37,189 nucleotides of DNA. Origin: Clostridiaceae bacterium (GTDB lineage Bacteria; Bacillota; Clostridia; Lachnospirales; Lachnospiraceae). Made by a program: the position numbers and the translations under genes. Positions 16,265 through 23,859 of the stretch are shown piece by piece (position 1 is the first letter of the stretch; every line of letters starts with the position of its first letter). Under the pieces are notes generated by a model that saw only the letters and a program-made list of their open reading frames with translations, was not told where the DNA came from and searched no databases. Where the stretch lies: contig QXWR01000046.1 in assembly GCA_009911065.1 (NCBI GenBank), positions 1 to 37,189 on the forward strand, written 5' to 3'.

Positions 16265-16293
16265 TTGAAAAAAACGAAAACCTATATTATACT
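16265..16293 (+). promoter_or_regulatory. Promoter of the ABC-F gene
   Basis: TTGAAA (16265-16270), 17 bp, TATACT (16288-16293). Transcription would start in or just before the adjacent repeat-derived hairpin. Confidence 0.6.
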
Positions 16294-16332
16294 AGAGCGT
16301 GTCTTAAAATTGCTTTCCGTCAGACACGCTCT
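16294..16332. repeat. Minimal copy of the dispersed repeat, hairpin in the ABC-F leader
   Basis: A perfect 11-bp inverted repeat AGAGCGTGTCT (16294-16304) / AGACACGCTCT (16322-16332). It has the same ends as the 162-bp element at 1339 but only 17 bp between them. It follows the -10 directly, so it should form a stem near the 5' end of the ABC-F mRNA. Confidence 0.75.
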
Positions 16333-16392
16333 GACATTCACAGGAAAATAAACGGTTATAAAAAACATTACCATGAGAAACGGAGCAAAACC

Positions 16393-18369
16393 ATGATTTT
16401 ATCCTGCAGTCACATATCCAAAGCCTTTGGCACAGACCAGATTCTGTCCGATATATCCTTTCATATAGAAGATCAAGAGAAAGCCGCCATTGTGGGAATC
16501 AATGGAGCCGGCAAATCCACCCTCCTGAAAATTATTGTAGGAGAACTGTCCCCAGACAAAGGAGACACCACCCTCTCCAAGGGCAAAACCCTTGGCTATC
16601 TGGCGCAGCACCAGGACCTTGACAGCGCCCGTACTATCTATGAAGAACTCTGTGAAGTTAAACGTCCCATCATTGAAATGGAACAACAGCTTCGCACTTT
16701 AGAGCTGGAAATGAAAGATGCCTCCGGTCCAAAACTAGAAGAGAAGCTCTCAGTTTACAGCCGATTAAACCACACCTTTGAACTGGAAAACGGCTATGCC
16801 TGGAAAAGTGAAGTCACTGGTGTTTTAAAAGGTCTTGGATTTGAGGAAAATGAATTTGGCAAAATCGTTTCCACTTTATCCGGAGGTCAGAAAACCAGGC
16901 TTTCCCTGGGCAGGCTTCTCTTGTCCAACCCTGATATCATTCTCTTAGACGAGCCTACCAACCATCTGGATATGGAATCCATTGCATGGCTGGAAACCTA
17001 CTTAAAAGGCTACCCAGGCGCAGTCATTATTGTTGCCCATGACCGGTACTTCTTAAACCGGGTCGTCACCAAGATTATTGAGCTGGAACAGGGAAAATCC
17101 GCGGTCTACCTGGGCAATTACACCGCATACAGTGAGAAAAAAGCCATGATTCGGGCTGCACAGATGAAAGCCTGGATGAATCAGCAGCAGGAAATTCGCC
17201 ACCAGGAAGAAGTTATTACAAAATTAAAATCCTTTAACCGGGAAAAATCCATCAAGCGGGCCGAAAGCCGGGAAAAAATGCTTGCCAAAATAGAGATTCT
17301 GGAAAAACCAGCAGAAATTCAAGATGAAATGCGCATACAGCTGGAGCCAAACATTACCAGCGGCAATGATGTGCTGACGGTTCAAAATCTTGGCAAATCC
17401 TTTGGCAGCAGCCATCTTTTCTCCCATCTGGATATGGAAATCAAGCGGGGCGAGCGGGTGGCTCTTATTGGCAACAACGGCACCGGAAAGACCACGATTT
17501 TAAAGCTGATTAACGGGCTGCTTCCCCCTGACACCGGCGTTATCACCCTGGGCGCAAACGTCCATGTGGGCTATTACGATCAGGAACATCATGTGCTGCA
17601 CATGGAAAAAACTGCCTTTGAGGAAGTTCAGGACGCCTATCCCGGCCTTACAAACACGCAAGTCCGCAACATTCTCGCTGCCTTCTTGTTTACCGGAGAT
17701 GATGTGTTTAAAAAAATCTCCGATTTAAGCGGCGGTGAACGGGGACGGGTATCTCTTGCAAAACTGATGTTATCCGAAGCCAACTTTCTGATTCTGGACG
17801 AGCCTACCAACCATTTGGACATTACCTCCAAGGAAATCCTAGAGCAGGCCCTCCAAAACTATACTGGCACGGTTCTTTATGTATCCCACGACCGGTATTT
17901 CATCAATCAGACTGCCACACGCATTTTGGAATTGACTGGACATACTTTGATTAACTATATTGGCAACTATGACTATTATCTGGAAAAGCGGGAAGAAATG
18001 ACCGCCCTCCACGTCCCCGACGCTAAAACAGCTCCCGCAAAAATGGCTGACTTGCCAAAGACCGCAGCTGAATTCGGAAAATCGTCTGGTTATGGGACAG
18101 CTTCCGGTTCCGGGCAAATGGATTGGAAAGCCCAAAAAGAAGAACAGGCAAGAATCCGTAAACTTCAAAATGATTTGAAAAAGACAGAAGACCAGATTCA
18201 TCAGCTGGAAATCCGGGACAGTGAGATTGATTCTCTTTTACAGCAGGAATCGATCTATACGGATGTTACCAAACTGATGGAATTAAATCAGGAAAAAGAA
18301 GACATCAAAAATCAGCTGGAAGATCTGTATGAACGCTGGGAGACTCTGGCAGAGAACCAGTCATCTTAA
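16393..18369 (+). CDS. ABC-F family ATP-binding cassette protein (Uup/YdiF-like)
   Basis: 658 residues with two ABC domains and no membrane segments. The first has GINGAGKSTLL, signature LSGGQKTRLSLG and Walker B IILLDEPTNHLD. The second has GNNGTGKTTIL, LSGGERGRVSLA and FLILDEPTNHLD. The inter-domain linker is the ABC-F extension with a charged helical pair. The C-terminus (about 585-658) is a coiled coil as in Uup and YdiF. These proteins act on the ribosome in translation or antibiotic protection; which one applies here is not decidable. ATG 16393 with GGAG upstream is chosen; the in-frame ATG at 16261 lies upstream of the promoter. It is divergent from rex. Confidence 0.94.
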   Translation: MILSCSHISKAFGTDQILSDISFHIEDQEKAAIVGINGAGKSTLLKIIVGELSPDKGDTTLSKGKTLGYLAQHQDLDSARTIYEELCEVKRPIIEMEQQLRTLELEMKDASGPKLEEKLSVYSRLNHTFELENGYAWKSEVTGVLKGLGFEENEFGKIVSTLSGGQKTRLSLGRLLLSNPDIILLDEPTNHLDMESIAWLETYLKGYPGAVIIVAHDRYFLNRVVTKIIELEQGKSAVYLGNYTAYSEKKAMIRAAQMKAWMNQQQEIRHQEEVITKLKSFNREKSIKRAESREKMLAKIEILEKPAEIQDEMRIQLEPNITSGNDVLTVQNLGKSFGSSHLFSHLDMEIKRGERVALIGNNGTGKTTILKLINGLLPPDTGVITLGANVHVGYYDQEHHVLHMEKTAFEEVQDAYPGLTNTQVRNILAAFLFTGDDVFKKISDLSGGERGRVSLAKLMLSEANFLILDEPTNHLDITSKEILEQALQNYTGTVLYVSHDRYFINQTATRILELTGHTLINYIGNYDYYLEKREEMTALHVPDAKTAPAKMADLPKTAAEFGKSSGYGTASGSGQMDWKAQKEEQARIRKLQNDLKKTEDQIHQLEIRDSEIDSLLQQESIYTDVTKLMELNQEKEDIKNQLEDLYERWETLAENQSS

Positions 18370-18397
18370 ATCGTTGTTTTCCACTCACTTTTTTACC

Positions 18398-18433
18398 GGA
18401 CTCTCACACGATTCTATGTGAGAGTCCCCTTTC
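18398..18433 (+). terminator. Terminator after the ABC-F gene
   Basis: A perfect 11-bp stem GGACTCTCACA (18398-18408) / TGTGAGAGTCC (18417-18427) with an 8-nt loop, then CCTTTCATCT. The T tract is weak. Confidence 0.65.
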
Positions 18434-18465
18434 ATCTATATCCGTCTGCCGCTCCTTCTCAAATC

Positions 18466-18942
18466 TCAGCCCATCATCTCCATCAAATTCACCATCTCAA
18501 TGGCAGATAAGGCGCAATCGTACCCTTTATTTCCCGCCTTACTTCCGGCTCTTGCGATTGCCTGCTCAATATTTTCTGTGGTAATCACTCCAAAAAGTAC
18601 TGGAATCCCAGTGGAAAGCCCTACCTGGGCAATCCCTTTGGAAACCTCGCTGCACACATAATCGTAGTGCGTGGTGTCCCCTCGAATCACTGCTCCCACA
18701 CAGATCACTGCATCATATCTCCCTGACTTTGCCATCCGCGCCGCCACAACCGGAATCTCAAATGCTCCCGGCACCCAGGCCGCCGTAATATTCTCCTCTT
18801 CCACTCCATGGCGCACCAGTCCGTCCACCGCGCCGCCTAACAGCTTATTGACAATAATCTCATTAAAACGGGATGCCACAATGGCCACCCGCATTCCCTC
18901 CGGCGCTACAACTTTTCCTTCCAATACCTGAATGTTTCTCAT
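18466..18942 (-). CDS. ribH: 6,7-dimethyl-8-ribityllumazine synthase
   Basis: 158 residues, full length. It condenses 5-amino-6-ribitylamino-uracil with 3,4-dihydroxy-2-butanone 4-phosphate. Visible motifs are VASRFNEIIVNKLLGGA, WVPGAFEIPVVA, the substrate/phosphate region AVIRGDTTHYDYVCSE, and VPVLFGVITTENIEQA-like GIPVLFGVITTENIEQA with GNKGYDCALSAIEM. AGGAGG lies 8 bases before ATG. It is the last gene of the riboflavin operon, 31 bp after ribBA. Confidence 0.97.
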   Translation of the reverse strand: MRNIQVLEGKVVAPEGMRVAIVASRFNEIIVNKLLGGAVDGLVRHGVEEENITAAWVPGAFEIPVVAARMAKSGRYDAVICVGAVIRGDTTHYDYVCSEVSKGIAQVGLSTGIPVLFGVITTENIEQAIARAGSKAGNKGYDCALSAIEMVNLMEMMG

Positions 18943-18973
18943 TTCATTATCCTCCTGTTTGATTCATTTGTTT

Positions 18974-20185
18974 TTAAACTTGAATTTTGTGGAAAATATG
19001 CCCCATTTTCTTCTGTTTTGTCTGCATATAAAAAAGATCATAGGACTGCGGCTCAATCTCAATGGGAACCCTCTCCCGGATTTCCAGCCCAAACTCCCCA
19101 ATTCCGTACACCTTCTCCGGATTGTTGGTCAGAAGCCTTAAAGATTTCACTCCCAAATCGGACAAAATCTGCGCTCCAATCCAGTATTCCCGCAAATCCG
19201 GAGCAAATCCCAGCTTTACATTTGCCTCAACCGTGTCATATCCCTGCTCCTGCAGCTCATAGGCCTTCAATTTATTAATCAGACCAATTCCCCGGCCTTC
19301 CTGACGCATGTACAACACAACTCCCCGGCCTTCCTGCTCAATCTGCTTCATTGCCATCTGCAGCTGTTTTCCACAATCACACCGCATGGACCCAAAAGTA
19401 TCTCCGGTCAGACACTCGGAATGAACCCGGCACAGCACATTTTCCCCGTCCCCGATATTTCCCTTGACCAAAGCCACATGATGCTCCCCGGAAATGTCAT
19501 TGACATAACCAAAAATCTGAAAATGTCCATACTGGGTAGGCATGTCAGCACAAGCTTCCTGAATCACATGTTTTTCATAAATCCTGCAGTAATCCTGCAA
19601 ATCTCGAATGGTAATAAACGTTAATCCATATTTTTTTGCCAGCTTCCACAGATTTTCCGTCCGCATCATGGTGCCGTCCTCTTCCATGATCTCACAGCAG
19701 ATTCCGCATTCCTTCAAACCTGCCAGACGGCACAGGTCTACAGTTGCCTCTGTGTGTCCGTTTCTCACCAACACGCCGCCAGGTTTTGCAATCAGCGGAA
19801 ACACATGTCCCGGCCTGCGGAAATCCTCCGGCCTGGTTCCTTCTTCCACGCATTTTCCCATGGTGTAAGAACGCTCGGCAGCCGAGATTCCTGTGGATGT
19901 ATCCACATGATCAATGGAAACGGTAAACGCGGTCTGATGATTATCCGTATTTTCCGCCACCATAGGCGGCAGCCCCAGCCTTGCCGCAAAAACTTCACTC
20001 ATCGGCGTACAGATCAAACCCTTGGCGTGACATGCCATAAAATTAATATTTTCCTGAGTAGCAAACTCTGCCGCGCAAATCATATCTCCCTCATTTTCCC
20101 GGTCCGGATCGTCTGTCACCAACACAATCCTTCCGGCACGCAGCTCTTTTAGAGCCTCCTCAATGGTGTTATACTTATGTTTCAT
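18974..20185 (-). CDS. ribBA: Bifunctional DHBP synthase / GTP cyclohydrolase II
   Basis: 403 residues. The N-terminal 3,4-dihydroxy-2-butanone-4-phosphate synthase (about 1-200) has DDPDRENEGD and the R-x-GHVFPL / GHTEATVDL blocks. The C-terminal GTP cyclohydrolase II (about 205-400) has HSECLTGDTFGSMRCDCG (zinc cysteines) and MRQEGRGIGLINK. Both activities look intact; together they feed the two arms of riboflavin synthesis. The ribosome site close to the ATG is modest (GGAAAA), with a GGAGG farther upstream. It lies between ribE (75 bp upstream) and ribH. Confidence 0.97.
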   Translation of the reverse strand: MKHKYNTIEEALKELRAGRIVLVTDDPDRENEGDMICAAEFATQENINFMACHAKGLICTPMSEVFAARLGLPPMVAENTDNHQTAFTVSIDHVDTSTGISAAERSYTMGKCVEEGTRPEDFRRPGHVFPLIAKPGGVLVRNGHTEATVDLCRLAGLKECGICCEIMEEDGTMMRTENLWKLAKKYGLTFITIRDLQDYCRIYEKHVIQEACADMPTQYGHFQIFGYVNDISGEHHVALVKGNIGDGENVLCRVHSECLTGDTFGSMRCDCGKQLQMAMKQIEQEGRGVVLYMRQEGRGIGLINKLKAYELQEQGYDTVEANVKLGFAPDLREYWIGAQILSDLGVKSLRLLTNNPEKVYGIGEFGLEIRERVPIEIEPQSYDLFYMQTKQKKMGHIFHKIQV

Positions 20186-20260
20186 TTTTCCATTTCTTCC
20201 TCCATCTTTTCATTGTTATAGATTAAAATCTGTTTGACGGAAATGATTTTCCAACTCATT

Positions 20261-20977
20261 TTAAAATCCATACTCCTCCAAAATTTTCATCGTAATTCCC
20301 CCATTGGACCTGGTTTCCTCTAGTCCTAAACGTTCCTCCCTTCCAGGCTTTTTCCTCCCCTCTATATTTCCCTGTCTTTGCCTGTCAAATCCCCTCTCTA
20401 AAAGTCGTTTTACATATTTTCCCACCAAATCCGTCTCCAGATTTACAAGCTCTCCCAGTTGTTTTCCAAGTAATGTGGTCTTTTGCCCAGTATGGGGAAT
20501 CAACGAAACCTGAAACCACCCATCTCCCACAGATGCCACAGTCAGGCTAATCCCATCAATACAAATAGATCCCTTTTCCACAACCAGATCCAAAATCTCG
20601 TTTCCCGCCTCAATCGTAACCCAAACCGCATTCTCTTCCCTTTGAAAAGAAGAAATTCTCCCGGTTCCATCAATATGTCCGGAAACCAAATGTCCCCCAA
20701 AACGTCCGTCTGCTGCCATAGCCCGTTCCAGGTTTACCCAGTCTCCACTTTTCCCCTTGCCAAGACTGCTCCTCCTTATGGTCTCTGCCATTACATCCGC
20801 CGTAAATCCATCCTTCTGTAAAGAAACCACAGTCAAACAAATACCATTGACTCCTATACTGTCCCCGATTTTAGTCCCTTCCAGAACTTTTTTTGCCTGT
20901 ATGGCAATCTGGCCTGAACTGCCTTGAAAGGAAACTCTGCGAATCCGTCCCAGCTCCTCTATAATTCCGGTAAACAT
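20261..20977 (-). CDS. ribE: Riboflavin synthase, alpha subunit type
   Basis: 238 residues with two lumazine-binding repeats, starting MFTGIIEELGRI (repeat 1) and about residue 100 (GGHLVSGHIDGTG, repeat 2). It dismutates two lumazines into riboflavin and the ribityl precursor. The usual protein is about 210-220 residues. Here a charged, low-complexity linker of about 25 residues (RQRQGNIEGRKKPGREER) is inserted before the typical end ITMKILEEYGF. Its ATG overlaps the end of ribD by 19 nt, with a G-rich ribosome site inside ribD, so translation is probably coupled. Confidence 0.96.
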   Translation of the reverse strand: MFTGIIEELGRIRRVSFQGSSGQIAIQAKKVLEGTKIGDSIGVNGICLTVVSLQKDGFTADVMAETIRRSSLGKGKSGDWVNLERAMAADGRFGGHLVSGHIDGTGRISSFQREENAVWVTIEAGNEILDLVVEKGSICIDGISLTVASVGDGWFQVSLIPHTGQKTTLLGKQLGELVNLETDLVGKYVKRLLERGFDRQRQGNIEGRKKPGREERLGLEETRSNGGITMKILEEYGF

Positions 20978-22110
20978 TCCGATACTCCCCCCTTTCTTTT
21001 ATGAGAAATCACCTGATATTCCAACAGCAAATCTTCTCCTACCTTTGTCACCTGTTCCAGAGATAGCCCCACAGCCTCATTTGGCAACGCTGCTCCCAGG
21101 CCGGTAACAGGAGATTTGGCTCCTTTTCCGCCAAAAATCTTAGGAGCCACAAATGCTTTCACCTCCTGAACAATTCCAGCATTCAATGCACTTTCGTTCA
21201 GTTCTCCTCCCCCTTCCAGCAAAATACTGTCAATCCCTTGTTCCCCCAACAAATACATTAGCTTAGGAAGGTCTACCTGCCCCTTATAATCCGGGGCACA
21301 AATCACCTGAACGCCCATTTCCAACAGTTTTTGTTTTCTCTCTGAATCTGCCATGCCGCAAGCCACAATGGTAGGATATTCTCTGGCTGTCTGACAAATC
21401 TTACTGTCCAGGGGAATCCTTAGATGGCTGTCGCAGATAATCCGAATCGGACTTTTCATTCCCTCCATCCTTACGTTTAACATTGGATTATCTGCCAGCA
21501 CAGTGCCAATCCCAGCCATAATTCCCATATACTGATGACGCATTTTCTGCACCTGCCTCCGGGCTTCTTCCCCAGTAATCCACTTGGAAGCGCCAGTATA
21601 AGTAGCGATTTTTCCGTCCAAAGTCATGGCATATTTCATTACCACATAAGGGAGCTTTGTAGAAATATAATGAAAAAACACCCGGTTTAATCGGTCGCAG
21701 GATTCCCGCAAAAAGTCCTCCTCCACAATTACTCCGGCCTTTCGCAGACATTCCACTCCTTTTCCTGCCACCTTTGGATTAGGGTCCCTGGAACCAATTA
21801 TGACTCTTCCAATCTTTTGTTCCAAAATCCCTTCTGTGCAGGGAGGCGTCTTTCCATAATGGCAGCATGGTTCCAGAGTCACATACATGGTCGCTCCCTC
21901 TGCTGACTCAGTCAAAGCAGCTATGGCTTCCCGCTCTGCATGGAGTCCCCCATACTGGCCATGATAACCCTCACCGATGATTTTCTCTCCCTTCACAATC
22001 ACTGCTCCCACAACTGGGTTAGGATTGGTCCACCCACGCCCCCGTTCTGCCAGCACAATCGCCCGTTCCATATATTTTTCCTCTGCCCTCTCCATCTCTC
22101 TCCTCTCCAT
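20959..22110 (-). CDS. ribD: Bifunctional riboflavin deaminase/reductase
   Basis: 383 residues. The N-terminal cytidine-deaminase-like domain (about 10-150) has the zinc motifs HAEREAI and PCCHYGKTPPC. The C-terminal RibD_C/DHFR-like reductase (about 155-375) has MKYAMTLDGKIAT, GIGTVLADNP and the LLEGGGELNESAL block. It performs the two steps after GTP cyclohydrolase II. The start is ambiguous: ATG 22110 follows GAGG, while ATG 22095 (Met6) follows AGGAG at five bases and better matches usual N-termini. It is the first gene of the operon, downstream of the FMN riboswitch and two terminators. Confidence 0.96.
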   Translation of the reverse strand: MERREMERAEEKYMERAIVLAERGRGWTNPNPVVGAVIVKGEKIIGEGYHGQYGGLHAEREAIAALTESAEGATMYVTLEPCCHYGKTPPCTEGILEQKIGRVIIGSRDPNPKVAGKGVECLRKAGVIVEEDFLRESCDRLNRVFFHYISTKLPYVVMKYAMTLDGKIATYTGASKWITGEEARRQVQKMRHQYMGIMAGIGTVLADNPMLNVRMEGMKSPIRIICDSHLRIPLDSKICQTAREYPTIVACGMADSERKQKLLEMGVQVICAPDYKGQVDLPKLMYLLGEQGIDSILLEGGGELNESALNAGIVQEVKAFVAPKIFGGKGAKSPVTGLGAALPNEAVGLSLEQVTKVGEDLLLEYQVISHKRKGGVSECLPEL

Positions 22111-22181
22111 TTCTGACCTCTAAACCAATGTCATTTTCCAAGACATTTCACTCTCCACAAACATAAATTCCACAAATAAGC

Positions 22182-22215
22182 AAAAAATCCCCTGCAGATT
22201 TTTATCTACAGGGGA
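22182..22215 (-). terminator. Second terminator in the riboflavin leader
   Basis: On the minus strand TCCCCTGTAGAT, loop AAAA, ATCTGCAGGGGA, then six T residues. One U-G wobble interrupts an otherwise perfect 12-bp stem. It lies 72 bp upstream of ribD and 70 bp downstream of the riboswitch terminator. Confidence 0.8.
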
Positions 22216-22217
22216 AC

Positions 22218-22251
22218 CACCAAAGTAAAGCCAGCCCGACTTTATTTGGTG
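22218..22251 (-). other. Imperfect hairpin between the two riboflavin leader terminators
   Basis: CACCAAAGTAAAG (22218-22230) pairs with CTTTATTTGGTG (22240-22251) with a single bulged base. There is no T tract, so it is not a terminator itself. It could compete with the terminator beside it. Confidence 0.55.
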
Positions 22252-22284
22252 CCTTCGTGAGAAAAAATTCCCATCTCTTCTACA

Positions 22285-22319
22285 CAAAAAAGCTCTGAAA
22301 TGGAATCCATTTCAGAGCT
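22285..22319 (-). terminator. FMN riboswitch expression-platform terminator
   Basis: A perfect 14+1+14 inverted repeat from AGCTCTGAAATGGA to TCCATTTCAGAGCT (22291-22319). On the minus strand it is followed by six T residues (22290-22285). Confidence 0.93.
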
Positions 22320-22390
22320 GAATCACTCTCGCTTCCCTCGGACTTTATCCACATACCAATACGAACAAAGCGCCGATTCAATACCGCGAA

Positions 22391-22503
22391 AATATCTTCC
22401 CTTTATCCAGACTATACTGTCGGCCCCGGAATCTAACCGGATCAACCTTTCGGCTCGCGGGCTGTACCGCCGGTGGGGACTTTCACCCCGCCCTGAAGAT
22501 CTT
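22391..22503 (-). promoter_or_regulatory. FMN riboswitch (RFN element) controlling ribD-ribE-ribBA-ribH
   Basis: Read on the minus strand it has the RFN consensus: P1 ATCTTC at the 5' end (22495-22500), CAGGGCGGGGTGAAAGTCCC, ACCGGCGGTA, GAGCC, GGTTGATCCGGTTAGATTCC, GGGGCCGACAGTATAGTC, and GAAGAT (22394-22399) closing P1. FMN binding is expected to favour the downstream terminator and shut off the operon when flavin is plentiful. Confidence 0.97.
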
Positions 22504-22520
22504 ATTCTGTTTGCAAAATG

Positions 22521-22549
22521 ATTATAACTCATTACGTTTATTTATGCAA
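22521..22549 (-). promoter_or_regulatory. Promoter of the riboflavin operon
   Basis: On the minus strand TTGCAT (22544-22549), 17 bp, perfect TATAAT (22521-22526), placing the start of transcription about ten bases before the FMN aptamer. Confidence 0.8.
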
Positions 22550-22633
22550 CTATTTTTCACATCACAGATTTGATTTTTTGCCCAGCTTATTTTTAACGCC
22601 AAAACAGGCAGCAGGACTCCTTTTCCGAAACGC

Positions 22634-23005
22634 CTACAAAGTAGACGCCTGCAAGGTAGGACGAAACTTCATCTCCCTCTCATAAGTATCCAAATCCGGT
22701 TTGCGGTTTGTTAAAGAAAGCTCTTCGTTTTTGGCTGATTTCATATCTCTTGATACCTCTTGAATCCTTTCCTCCATTTTCTTTAACTTTTCCATGGAGC
22801 TGCCGCCCCCGTCTGTTCCTGTGCTTTTCATCAAAAGCATCTCACTTTGAAGCTGCTGCTGTTTTACTTGAAGTTCCTTTACTTCACCACCTGATACCCG
22901 TTTGTTGTTTTTCTTCCCTGAAATTTGGTTCTGTTGGAAAGAAAGTTTATTTTCCTTCCTCATCATCAGGGGATTCACATAACCAGCTTTCACTTGCATT
23001 GCCAT
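22634..23005 (-). CDS. Small coiled-coil protein of unknown function
   Basis: 123 residues from ATG 23005, chosen because GGAGG lies seven bases upstream; the longer frame to 23032 has no such site. Not recognised. It is highly charged and hydrophilic, without signal peptide or membrane segment. About residues 40-65 (VKELQVKQQQLQSEMLLM) and 75-100 (MEKLKKMEERIQEVSRDMKSA) are predicted helices with heptad-like spacing, separated by a Gly/Ser-rich turn, which suggests a helical hairpin or partner-binding rod. It sits alone between the riboflavin leader and another small unknown gene. Confidence 0.7.
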   Translation of the reverse strand: MAMQVKAGYVNPLMMRKENKLSFQQNQISGKKNNKRVSGGEVKELQVKQQQLQSEMLLMKSTGTDGGGSSMEKLKKMEERIQEVSRDMKSAKNEELSLTNRKPDLDTYEREMKFRPTLQASTL

Positions 23006-23124
23006 ATTCACACCTCCGATTTTTATAGTCATTCTGAATATCGGAGTAAATATCTTCTAAAATAGAGCGAATCCGTAAACGGTCTGTCTGACCCCGCCAA
23101 CGGTTTGACCCTGACTAGCTGACT

Positions 23125-23161
23125 AGAGCGTGTTTAAACAATCATTCCTGCCATTTGCATG
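23125..23161. repeat. Left-end fragment of the dispersed repeat
   Basis: AGAGCGTGTTTAAACAATCATTCCTGCCATTTGCATG matches the first 37 bp of the 1339 element at most positions, then similarity stops next to the stop codon of the following gene. No right end is visible, so this is a truncated copy. Confidence 0.65.
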
Positions 23162-23163
23162 TT

Positions 23164-23670
23164 CTAATACAACTCTTGAATATTTGAAAAAATGGAATGA
23201 GGCGGTTCTTTCTTGCAATACATTATTTTTTCAATTCCCTCATTTTGTATTGCATACCACCCTTCCTCAACCGATAGTTCAAAAACCTTTTCCATTTCCA
23301 ATTCTGGATACAAAAGGCATTGAATCAGCTCACTCGCTGTAACTGCCAGCAATTTACCTGTAGGAAGATGCAGCCACTTAAGGGAATCTACAATTTCGTC
23401 ACTTTTTATAAGCTCACATTCCTTCTCAACCGAATCCAAAATCCAAATTATCATTTTTCCATATGCACAAAATTCCCGTATTTCCTTTGTTTCCCGCGGC
23501 CTCACCATATCCCAAGTCTCATCTGGAAAATCACAAATCAATTCGGATGTTCCATTGTAATCAAGTAAAATATCCATTTCATACAGCAGATCATCATTCA
23601 ACTCCGCCAGATAACCTTCATCTATAAAAACCAATCCATCCAGAACACTACATTCCAACATAAAATTCAT
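23164..23670 (-). CDS. Acidic protein of unknown function
   Basis: 168 residues from ATG 23670, which follows GGGAG by eight bases; the TTG at 23697 is upstream of that site. Not recognised. It is strongly acidic, soluble, without signal peptide, with alternating hydrophobic and acidic stretches (LAELNDDLLYEMDILLDY, ELICDFPDETWDMV). Composition and size recall the diverse immunity or anti-toxin-like single genes seen in Firmicutes, but there is no toxin beside it, so this is only a comparison. Its stop codon touches the repeat fragment at 23125-23161. Confidence 0.7.
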   Translation of the reverse strand: MNFMLECSVLDGLVFIDEGYLAELNDDLLYEMDILLDYNGTSELICDFPDETWDMVRPRETKEIREFCAYGKMIIWILDSVEKECELIKSDEIVDSLKWLHLPTGKLLAVTASELIQCLLYPELEMEKVFELSVEEGWYAIQNEGIEKIMYCKKEPPHSIFSNIQELY

Positions 23671-23859
23671 CTGCTCTTCTCCCTTGGCAAAATTCAATCA
23701 AAAATCCTGATTTTGTCTTGATTATATCACTGAAATTTTCAAGCGTCAACGCACCGTCAACAAAATTACTGTCATCATAAACAATACAAAAAATACAGCC
23801 CTATCCTCCCCCGACACCTTATTCGTACTTCGCTGCATTCATCTTGAAGTACAAAAAAT

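Noticed and set aside
16261..16392. N-terminal extension of the ABC-F protein
   Set aside because: It would include the promoter and the repeat hairpin as coding sequence, and the conserved ABC domain begins right after ATG 16393.
23820..23859. Hairpin GTACTTC/GAAGTAC beyond the kinase gene
   Set aside because: It has a 7-bp stem with a 14-base loop, and the run of A/T lies on the wrong side for minus-strand termination, so it is not called a terminator.
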